Positions 1-5,592 of a stretch of 5,592 nt of DNA are shown in pieces. Both the position numbers and the translations under genes were made by a program. Under the pieces are notes generated by a model. It worked only from the letters and a program-made list of their open reading frames with translations, did not search any database and was not told where the DNA came from. The DNA lies in NCBI GenBank assembly GCA_031282485.1, contig JAITDQ010000357.1, positions 1 to 5,592 on the forward strand, in the 5' to 3' direction. Source of the stretch: Tannerella sp. Lineage in GTDB: Bacteria > Bacteroidota > Bacteroidia > Bacteroidales > Tannerellaceae. Position 1 is the stretch's first letter, and every line of letters starts with the position of its first letter.

Positions 1-7
1 CGTTTAT

Positions 8-38
8 TTTGTATTCCCCCCCTCAAGCGCTATCTTTG
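8..38 (+). promoter_or_regulatory. Bacteroidota-type promoter of leuS (-33 TTTG, -7 TATCTTTG)
   Basis: TTTG at 8-11 and TATCTTTG at 31-38 are separated by 19 bp. This matches the established Bacteroidota sigma-ABfr consensus TTTG-N19-21-TAnnTTTG with no mismatch. The start of transcription should fall at about 43-47, which leaves a short leader of about 25 nt before the leuS ATG at 69. The spacer contains a run of seven C (16-22), which is unusual. The match is seen directly in the sequence; promoter activity is inferred. Confidence 0.8.
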
Positions 39-68
39 CGGGCAAATTTAAAAAGCAGGACGAACGTA

Positions 69-2909
69 ATGGAATACAACTTTAAGGAAATCGAGAAAAA
101 ATGGCAGGCAAAATGGGCTGCCGACAAAACGTATGAAGTAAAGGTCGATGAAAACAGACCGAAAATATATGTACTGGACATGTTTCCATACCCGTCGGGC
201 GCCGGGTTGCACGTCGGGCATCCGCTCGGATACATAGCATCCGATATCTATTCGCGTTTCAAACGCCTGCAGGGATTCAACGTACTGCACCCTATGGGTT
301 ACGACGCCTACGGGTTGCCGGCCGAACAGTATGCCATTCAAACCGGACAGCATCCGGCCGTCACGACCGAAAAAAACATAAACCGCTATCGCGAACAGAT
401 GGACAAAATAGGCTTCTGCTACGACTGGAGCCGCGAAATACGCACGTCGGAACCGGAATATTACCACTGGACACAATGGGCTTTCATCAAAATGTTCAAC
501 AGTTATTACAGTTATGAACTCCGGCAGGCGCGCCCGATAGAAGAACTTACAGACACATTCGCCCGCACCGGAACCAAAGGACTGAACATCGCATGCAGCG
601 AAGAACTTTCGTTTACGGCCGACGAATGGAACGCAAAAACCGGGAAGGAAAAACAGGAAATATTACTCAACTACCGTATCGCATACTTGGGCGATACGAT
701 GGTAAACTGGTGTCCGGCGCTGGGCACCGTTCTGGCAAACGACGAAGTCGTCAACGGCGTCTCCGTTCGCGGAGGACATGCGGTAGAACAAAAAGTCATG
801 CGCCAGTGGTGCCTCCGCGTGTCGGCATACGCCCAACGCCTCCTGGACGGGCTGGAAACAATCGACTGGACAGGTTCGCTGAAAGAAACGCAGCGCAACT
901 GGATAGGCCGTTCCGAAGGCGTCGAAATGACGTTCAAAGCGAAGGATTCCGACCTGGGAATAGAAATATTCACTACCCGCGCGGATACGATTTTCGGCGT
1001 CACCTTCATGGTTCTCGCGCCTGAAAGCGAATACGTCCCCGCCCTGACCAAACCCGGACAGGCCGCCGAAGTCGCCAAATACCTGGAAGCGACGAAAAGG
1101 AAGACGGAACGCGAACGCCAGGCAGACCGGCAGGTGACCGGCGTGTTTACCGGCTCGTATGCCGTTAACCCGCTGACGGACGAAGCCATCCCCGTATGGA
1201 TAAGCGATTACGTACTGGCCGGATACGGAACGGGAGCTATCATGGCCGTACCCGCACACGACAGCCGCGACTATGCATTTGCAAAACACTTCAACCTGCC
1301 CGTCATACCCCTCATCGAAGGCTGCGACATCACCGAAGAAAGTTTCGACGCCAAAGAAGGCCGCATGACAAATTCGCCGCGCGTGGAAAATCAAAAGGAA
1401 GGCGGCCTCGTACTGAACGGGCTGGAAGTGCCGGCCGCCATCGCAAAAACAAAAGCTTATATCGAAGAAAAAAGGCTGGGACGCATCAAAATCAACTACC
1501 GCCTGCGCGACGCGATATTCAGCCGCCAGCGCTACTGGGGCGAACCGTTCCCCATTTACTACGATGCCGACGGCCTGCCACAGCCGATACCGCAGGAATG
1601 TCTGCCGCTGGAACTCCCGGACGTGGATAAATACCAGCCGACCGAAACGGGCGAACCGCCCCTCGGACGCTCCGGCAAATGGGCATGGGATACGGTCGAA
1701 AGGAAAGTCACGGAAACATCAAAAGTCGACAACCGCACCATATTCCGGCTCGAACTGAACACCATGCCCGGATTCGCCGGCTCTTCGGCCTATTACATCC
1801 GTTACGAAGACCCCCGCAACGGCAGGGCGCTGGTCGACCGGAAAATAAACGGATACTGGCGCAATGTAGACCTGTACCTCGGCGGCACCGAACATGCAAC
1901 GGGACACCTCATATACAGCCGTTTCTGGAACAAATTCCTCTACGACCTGGGCATCATACGCGACGACGAACCGTTCCGCAAACTGATAAATCAGGGCATG
2001 ATACAGGGGCGTTCCAACTTCGTATACCGGATAAACGGGACGAACCGTTTCGTTTCCCTGAATCTGAAAGACCGTTACGACGTCACCCCGTTGCATGTCG
2101 ACGTGAATATCGTCAGCAACGACGTGCTGGATACGGAACAGTTCAAAAAATGGAGGCCGGAATTTGCCGGCGCCGAATTTATCCTCGAAGACGGCAAATA
2201 CATCTGCGGCTGGGCAGTGGAAAAGATGTCAAAATCCATGTATAACGTAGTAAATCCCGACGTGATCGTCGAAAAATCCGGCGCCGACACGTTACGCATG
2301 TACGAAATGTTCCTCGGCCCGCTGGAACAGTCCAAACCGTGGGATACGAACGGCATCGACGGCGTGCACCGCTTCCTGAAAAAACTGTGGGGATTATACG
2401 TCAGCCCCGGCGGGGAATGGGCGCTCACCGGCGGCGAACCGTCGGCCGACGAACAAAAATCGCTGCATAAACTGATAAAAAAAGTCACCTACGACATCGA
2501 ACACTTCTCGTTCAACACCTCGGTAAGCGCATTTATGATTTGTGTCAACGAGCTTGCCGCACTGAAATGCAGGAAGCGGGCGATACTCGAAAACCTCCTC
2601 GTCGTACTGGCGCCATTCGCCCCGCACATCACGGAAGAATTGTGGCACAGAGCCGGCCATACGACAACGATCTTCGACGCAAAGTGGATCGCGCACGACG
2701 AGAAATATTTGATAGAAAACACGGTCACTTACGCCGTTTCGTTCAATGGCAAAACGCGTTTCAGCCTCGACCTCCCGGCCGGAATGTCGAAGGAAGCCAC
2801 CGAAAAGGCCGTGCTTGAACACGAAAATACCCTGAAATGGACGGACGGAAAGACGCCCCAAAAAGTCATCGTCGTTCCCGGTAAAATAGTGAACATCGTC
2901 ATAAAATAG
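69..2909 (+). CDS. leuS: leucyl-tRNA synthetase (class I, Bacteroidota type)
   Basis: This 946-residue cytoplasmic enzyme activates leucine with ATP, charges tRNA(Leu), and hydrolyses mischarged tRNA. Class I signatures are present: HVGH (residues 48-51, the HIGH motif), SRQRYWGEP (485-493) and KMSKS (719-723). The CP1 editing domain (about 285-470) has the threonine-rich motif TTRADT (302-307) and HDSRD (397-401), whose two Asp match known editing residues, so editing should work. A leucine-specific insertion lies at about 641-718, before KMSKS. The anticodon-binding helices are at about 760-880, and a C-terminal tRNA-binding domain ends in KIVNIVIK. The zinc knuckle is degenerate: Cys215 remains, but the later cysteine pair is replaced around 231-238. 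The start is ATG 69 ([13 protein letters not shown]), with AGGA 8 nt upstream; the frame opens further, to TTG 9, but that would run through the promoter. The length fits Bacteroidota LeuRS (about 940-945). A 59-bp gap separates it from the next gene. Confidence 0.98.
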   Translation: MEYNFKEIEKKWQAKWAADKTYEVKVDENRPKIYVLDMFPYPSGAGLHVGHPLGYIASDIYSRFKRLQGFNVLHPMGYDAYGLPAEQYAIQTGQHPAVTTEKNINRYREQMDKIGFCYDWSREIRTSEPEYYHWTQWAFIKMFNSYYSYELRQARPIEELTDTFARTGTKGLNIACSEELSFTADEWNAKTGKEKQEILLNYRIAYLGDTMVNWCPALGTVLANDEVVNGVSVRGGHAVEQKVMRQWCLRVSAYAQRLLDGLETIDWTGSLKETQRNWIGRSEGVEMTFKAKDSDLGIEIFTTRADTIFGVTFMVLAPESEYVPALTKPGQAAEVAKYLEATKRKTERERQADRQVTGVFTGSYAVNPLTDEAIPVWISDYVLAGYGTGAIMAVPAHDSRDYAFAKHFNLPVIPLIEGCDITEESFDAKEGRMTNSPRVENQKEGGLVLNGLEVPAAIAKTKAYIEEKRLGRIKINYRLRDAIFSRQRYWGEPFPIYYDADGLPQPIPQECLPLELPDVDKYQPTETGEPPLGRSGKWAWDTVERKVTETSKVDNRTIFRLELNTMPGFAGSSAYYIRYEDPRNGRALVDRKINGYWRNVDLYLGGTEHATGHLIYSRFWNKFLYDLGIIRDDEPFRKLINQGMIQGRSNFVYRINGTNRFVSLNLKDRYDVTPLHVDVNIVSNDVLDTEQFKKWRPEFAGAEFILEDGKYICGWAVEKMSKSMYNVVNPDVIVEKSGADTLRMYEMFLGPLEQSKPWDTNGIDGVHRFLKKLWGLYVSPGGEWALTGGEPSADEQKSLHKLIKKVTYDIEHFSFNTSVSAFMICVNELAALKCRKRAILENLLVVLAPFAPHITEELWHRAGHTTTIFDAKWIAHDEKYLIENTVTYAVSFNGKTRFSLDLPAGMSKEATEKAVLEHENTLKWTDGKTPQKVIVVPGKIVNIVIK

Positions 2910-2919
2910 ACGGACGGCA

Positions 2920-2936
2920 GAGGCGGCCGACGCCTC
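2920..2936 (+). other. Small GC-rich stem-loop between leuS and the YitT gene
   Basis: GAGGCG (2920-2925) and CGCCTC (2931-2936) form a perfect 6-bp stem around a 5-nt loop, starting 11 nt after the leuS stop. It is followed by AAAA on the + strand, and no T-run follows it on either strand, so it does not fit an intrinsic terminator. It could be a weak pause or an RNA-stability element within a leuS-yitT transcript, or chance in GC-rich DNA. Pairing is seen in the sequence; function is unknown. Confidence 0.3.
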
Positions 2937-2968
2937 AAAAACGAATAATCAGATACATAATATGCGAT

Positions 2969-3841
2969 ATGAAAAAATCTTTTAAAAAAATATATTATCC
3001 GGCAAAGGATTATATCCTGATATTCCTGGGAACCGCCATATATGCGTTCGGCTTTAACGGTTTTATCCTCTCGAAAGAAATCGTGCCCGGAGGCCTTACC
3101 GGTGTAGGGTCGCTTATTTTCTACGTGACAAAAATTCCGGTATCCGTGTCTTACGCTTCCGTAAACGTGTTATTGCTGTTTATCGCGTTTCGAATGCTCG
3201 GACGCCGTTTTGTGATTAACTCGCTGTTCGGCATCGTGTCGCTCACGCTCTCCCTGATGTTTTTCGAATGGCTGCTCGGCGGCAAACCGCTCGTCTACGG
3301 CGAACCGTTCATGTCCATCATTATCGGAGGCTCACTGTGCGGCGCCGGGCTTGGCATCATCTTTTCGGCAAACGGCAGCACGGGCGGAACGGACATAATC
3401 GGCGCAGCAATAAACAAATACAGGAACATCTCTATCGGAAGGGCTTTGCTGTACTGCGATTTCGTGATTATCGCCTGTTCATATCTGGTATTCCACGATG
3501 TCGACAAGATTGTTTTCGGATACGTGGCGATGTTTACCGAAATGTACATACTCGACCGCGTCCTGAATGCAAACAACCAGTCTGTGCAGTTCCTTATTTT
3601 TTCGCAAAAATATCAGGAGATTGCCGATTGCATCATAAAAGACCTCGACAGAGGGTGCACAATCCTCAACGGGGAAGGCGGTTTTTCGAAACAGCCGGTA
3701 AAAGTTGTCGTCTTACTGGCCAAGAAAAGAGAAAGTTCGATGATCTTCCGGCTGATAAAAAATATTGACAAACAGGCTTTTATTACGCAGAGCAACGTGC
3801 AGGGCGTATACGGGGAAGGCTTCGAACGGCTAAAGGCATAA
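2969..3841 (+). CDS. YitT family membrane protein (YitT_membrane + DUF2179)
   Basis: A 290-residue inner-membrane protein of the YitT family, which is widespread in Firmicutes and Bacteroidota and has no settled function; a transporter or signalling role is often suggested but unproven. A short basic N-terminus (MKKSFKKIYY) precedes about six hydrophobic segments, roughly at 15-34, 43-53, 60-77, 84-103, 115-135 and 158-176. Conserved family motifs are visible: NGFILSKEIVPGGLTG (30-45) and GLGIIFSANGSTGGTDII (127-144). The last ~85 residues (about 205-288) form the soluble DUF2179 domain, which ends in a GVYGEGF segment typical of the family. The length is normal for a complete member. The start is ATG 2969; a nearby ATG at 2962 is in another frame and closes after seven codons. 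It lies 59 bp after leuS and 78 bp before rdgB on the same strand, with no clear promoter of its own. The family assignment is secure, the function is not. Confidence 0.93.
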   Translation: MKKSFKKIYYPAKDYILIFLGTAIYAFGFNGFILSKEIVPGGLTGVGSLIFYVTKIPVSVSYASVNVLLLFIAFRMLGRRFVINSLFGIVSLTLSLMFFEWLLGGKPLVYGEPFMSIIIGGSLCGAGLGIIFSANGSTGGTDIIGAAINKYRNISIGRALLYCDFVIIACSYLVFHDVDKIVFGYVAMFTEMYILDRVLNANNQSVQFLIFSQKYQEIADCIIKDLDRGCTILNGEGGFSKQPVKVVVLLAKKRESSMIFRLIKNIDKQAFITQSNVQGVYGEGFERLKA

Positions 3842-3919
3842 GGCCGCACGGTAAAATCTCCGGCGCGTCGAAACAATTTTAACTGTCTTTTCCCGTTATT
3901 GAATATGTAAACTTTGAAA

Positions 3920-4540
3920 ATGATGAAAACAATTGTTTTTGCGACAAACAACGCACATAAACTGGAAGAAGTCCGCGCTATTATTTCAGACGGGGTGAAA
4001 ATCGTAAGCCTGCCGGACATCGGCTGTCACGACGACATTCCGGAAACCGCCGGCACGCTTGAGGGGAACGCCCTGCAAAAAGCCCGCTATGTAAAAGAAC
4101 ATTTCGGGCATGACTGCTTCGCCGACGATACCGGCCTCGAAGTAGAGGCGCTCAACGGCGAACCGGGAGTCCGCTCCGCCCGCTATGCCGGCGACGGACA
4201 CGATTCGAACGCCAACGTGGAGAAACTGCTTCGCGCCCTCGAAGGCGAACAAAACCGGAAAGCCCGCTTCCGAACCGTAATAGCGCTAATCATAAACGGA
4301 CAGGAACTTTTTTTCGAAGGAATTGTCAACGGACAGATCACGGAAAGTAAACGCGGCACGTACGGATTCGGCTATGATCCGGTTTTCGTCCCGGACGGGG
4401 CTGACGAAACATTTGCAGAATTAGGTGCAGGCATAAAAAACAGAATAAGCCACCGGGCTATTGCAACATGCAAACTGGCCGCATGGTTTAAACAGCAGGC
4501 CGGCGACGCGTCCCGACATGCCTTTTTCAACATTATATAA
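3920..4540 (+). CDS. rdgB: XTP/dITP diphosphatase (RdgB/HAM1/Ham1-like non-canonical purine NTP pyrophosphatase)
   Basis: A 206-residue cytoplasmic house-cleaning enzyme that hydrolyses ITP, dITP and XTP to the monophosphate plus pyrophosphate, keeping deaminated purines out of DNA and RNA. The ITPase-family motifs appear in order: the phosphate-binding T-x-N-x-x-K motif (T9, N11, K14 in FATNNAHK); TLEGNA with Glu48, a likely metal ligand; [11 protein letters not shown] with Asp69-Asp70 (general base and metal site); [12 protein letters not shown] (80-91); the purine-recognition motif GFGYDPVF (149-156); and SHRA (177-180). The fold looks intact and the length is normal (about 190-205), with a short extra tail after the usual KLAAWF end (residues 190-206). 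Two adjacent ATG codons (3920, 3923) are equally possible starts, giving 206 or 205 residues. It follows the YitT gene by 78 bp on the same strand. A fairly clear promoter is not visible in that gap. Confidence 0.96.
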   Translation: MMKTIVFATNNAHKLEEVRAIISDGVKIVSLPDIGCHDDIPETAGTLEGNALQKARYVKEHFGHDCFADDTGLEVEALNGEPGVRSARYAGDGHDSNANVEKLLRALEGEQNRKARFRTVIALIINGQELFFEGIVNGQITESKRGTYGFGYDPVFVPDGADETFAELGAGIKNRISHRAIATCKLAAWFKQQAGDASRHAFFNII

Positions 4541-4612
4541 ACACAATGAATAATACTCAAAAGAAAATAAGCAACTTGTTATCCAATCACACAATAACAA
4601 AGCGCCTATATC

Positions 4613-4641
4613 TTTTAATTTTTAATTTTTAATTTTTAATT
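4613..4641. repeat. 7-bp tandem repeat (AATTTTT)n abutting the PorZ-like gene
   Basis: TTTT (4613-4616) is followed by three exact copies of AATTTTT (4617-4623, 4624-4630, 4631-4637) and a partial AATT (4638-4641). Because 7 is not a multiple of 3, successive TAA triplets (4616, 4623, 4630, 4637) fall in all three forward frames. TTAA is self-complementary, so TAA also recurs in all three reverse frames. Each unit read as TAATTTTT differs from the Bacteroidota -7 box TAnnTTTG only at the last base. The array ends one base into the first possible start codon of the downstream gene. It may serve as an unstructured AT-rich leader, as a cluster of -7-like boxes, or as an accidental microsatellite. 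Confidence 0.9.
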
Positions 4642-5592
4642 GAATAAAGTGGAGTTCAGGAATTTAATAATAGCCGTCCTGTCGGTTTTTTCCGCATACG
4701 CACACGCACAGACGCCGGCAGCACAAAACTACAAGGACTGGAAAACATACCTTGCGTACAGCGAAGCAACAAAAGTTGCCGAATCAAACGACCGCATTTA
4801 CGTAGTGTCGAACGGATCATTATACAGCTACGGAAAAGAAGACAGGGAAATCAAAACCTACTCAAAACAGAGCGGACTGAGCGACACCGATATCCGTTTA
4901 ATAAAATACGCTCCCGATTATCAGATGCTAATCCTCATCTACCAAAACGGAAATATTGACCTCTACGATAAGGACGGCATCAAAAACATGCCGGACCTGA
5001 AAAACGCCACAAACATACAAAGCAAAGGCGTAAATACCGTTTATTTCTACAATGAATACGCATACATTTCCTCCGATTTCGGCATCATGGCGCTCAACCT
5101 CCGCAGAAAGGAAGTAGCAGACACCTACAAAACCGACTCGACCTATGCCGTCTGCATCCTTCGCGATACGATTTATGCCGCCACTGCGAAGGGACTGATA
5201 AAGGCGTCTTTAAAAGACAATCTTCTCGACATAAACAACTGGAAGGAAAAAAAACCGAACACAACGGATTTCAACGGGAAAGACATCATTAACATGTGCC
5301 TTTTTCAGGATAAGCTCTTCTTTTGCGTGAAAAGAAACGGCGTTTACTATGAAACATCCGGTGGGGAAGTAAAAGCACTGATAAAACAGGCATATATAAA
5401 TAATATAACTGTCCAGTCAAATCAACTGTTAGCGTATACCGACGACGATCTTTTAATTTACACGGATGTCGATAATTTCTCCTACGTACATATCGGTTCG
5501 ATATATGATATAGTATCCCTGAAAGACGACGGGAAATACTGGATAGCGTCGGGCATTAACGGACTTATCGGCATGGAAAGAGGCAGCGACGG
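4640..5592 (+). CDS. PorZ-like secreted beta-propeller protein, N-terminal part (cut by window end)
   Basis: The frame is open to the window edge, giving about 317 codons of what is probably a ~770-residue protein. Residues 1-23 form a Sec signal peptide: a short basic start (K3, R7), the hydrophobic core LIIAVLSVFSAYA, and a likely cleavage after AHA before QT. The mature part resembles the N-terminal beta-propeller of PorZ (type IX secretion) and of Bacteroidota two-component-regulator propeller proteins. Seen are WKTYLAYSEATKVAE just after the signal, YVVSNGSLYSYG, then GLSDTDI, NGNIDLYD, YISSDFGIMALNL and a late KYWIASGINGLIG blade. In Porphyromonas gingivalis, PorZ is a surface protein that works with PorU, PorV and PorQ in the attachment complex that anchors cargo to A-LPS. 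Whether this is a true PorZ or only a related propeller cannot be decided without the C-terminus. TAA at 4637 closes the frame, so the start must be TTG 4640 or GTG 4649; neither has a purine-rich ribosome-binding site. It lies 99 bp after rdgB, and base composition is visibly more AT-rich than in leuS. Confidence 0.82.
   Translation, partial: MNKVEFRNLIIAVLSVFSAYAHAQTPAAQNYKDWKTYLAYSEATKVAESNDRIYVVSNGSLYSYGKEDREIKTYSKQSGLSDTDIRLIKYAPDYQMLILIYQNGNIDLYDKDGIKNMPDLKNATNIQSKGVNTVYFYNEYAYISSDFGIMALNLRRKEVADTYKTDSTYAVCILRDTIYAATAKGLIKASLKDNLLDINNWKEKKPNTTDFNGKDIINMCLFQDKLFFCVKRNGVYYETSGGEVKALIKQAYINNITVQSNQLLAYTDDDLLIYTDVDNFSYVHIGSIYDIVSLKDDGKYWIASGINGLIGMERGSD

Noticed and set aside
9..68. Upstream extension of leuS to TTG at 9 (20 more codons)
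   Set aside because: It would overlap the near-perfect promoter and the expected transcription start, and the added residues do not resemble a LeuRS N-terminus; [13 protein letters not shown] at 69 does.
663..1394. Long antisense frame (243 codons) within leuS, and similar shadow frames throughout
   Set aside because: Composition is explained by the codon bias of the real gene on the + strand; no recognizable domain, promoter or start signal.
2840..2917. Direct repeat GACGGACGG (2840-2848 and 2909-2917) around the leuS end
   Set aside because: Nine bases of low complexity, with one copy inside the coding region; no boundary of an inserted element is seen between them.
2920..2940. Intrinsic terminator after leuS
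   Set aside because: The stem is only 6 bp and is followed by A rather than T on the + strand; the minus strand also lacks a T-run.
3843..3864. GCCG/CGGC pairing after the YitT gene as a terminator
   Set aside because: Only 4 bp of pairing around a 14-nt loop and no adjacent T-run.
3909..3916. -7-like box AAACTTTG just before rdgB
   Set aside because: The first base of the consensus is wrong and it lies only 3 bp from the ATG, which would make the transcript almost leaderless; no matching -33 TTTG.
5247..5254. A8 run in the PorZ-like gene as a phase-variation site
   Set aside because: It is formed by ordinary Glu-Lys-Lys codons, the frame stays intact, and runs of this length are common in AT-richer genes.

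Overview
The window looks like ordinary chromosomal, vertically inherited DNA from a Bacteroidota bacterium, most likely order Bacteroidales. Three things point there. The leuS upstream region holds a textbook Bacteroidota promoter (TTTG, 19-bp spacer, TATCTTTG). The leucyl-tRNA synthetase is the roughly 945-residue type of that phylum. The last gene is a PorZ-like beta-propeller protein, a family centred on Bacteroidota. I would not name a family or genus.

All four genes lie on the + strand: leuS (69-2909, leucyl-tRNA synthetase), a YitT/DUF2179 membrane protein (2969-3841), a RdgB/HAM1-type XTP/dITP pyrophosphatase (3920-4540), and the first ~317 codons of a secreted PorZ-like protein (4640 to the window edge). 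The gaps are 59, 78 and 99 bp. The only convincing promoter is the one before leuS and no convincing terminator separates the genes, so one transcript through at least the first three is plausible. No stretch over 300 bp lacks a gene. The many long reading frames on the other strand or in other frames are shadows of these genes.

leuS and rdgB are housekeeping functions: charging tRNA(Leu), and removing deaminated purine nucleotides (ITP, dITP, XTP). The YitT protein is an inner-membrane protein of unknown transport or signalling role. The PorZ-like protein is exported by a Sec signal peptide. If it is a true PorZ orthologue it would act on the cell surface in the type IX secretion attachment complex; only its N-terminal part is visible. 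No functional pathway linking the four is evident.

The most unusual feature is non-coding. A 7-bp tandem array (AATTTTT, about four copies, 4613-4641) runs directly into the PorZ-like gene. It puts TAA in all three forward frames immediately before the first available codon, so that gene must start at TTG (4640) or GTG (4649). A second point is a C7 tract inside the leuS promoter spacer. I see no mobile element, CRISPR array, RNA gene, or sign of an undescribed multi-gene system.
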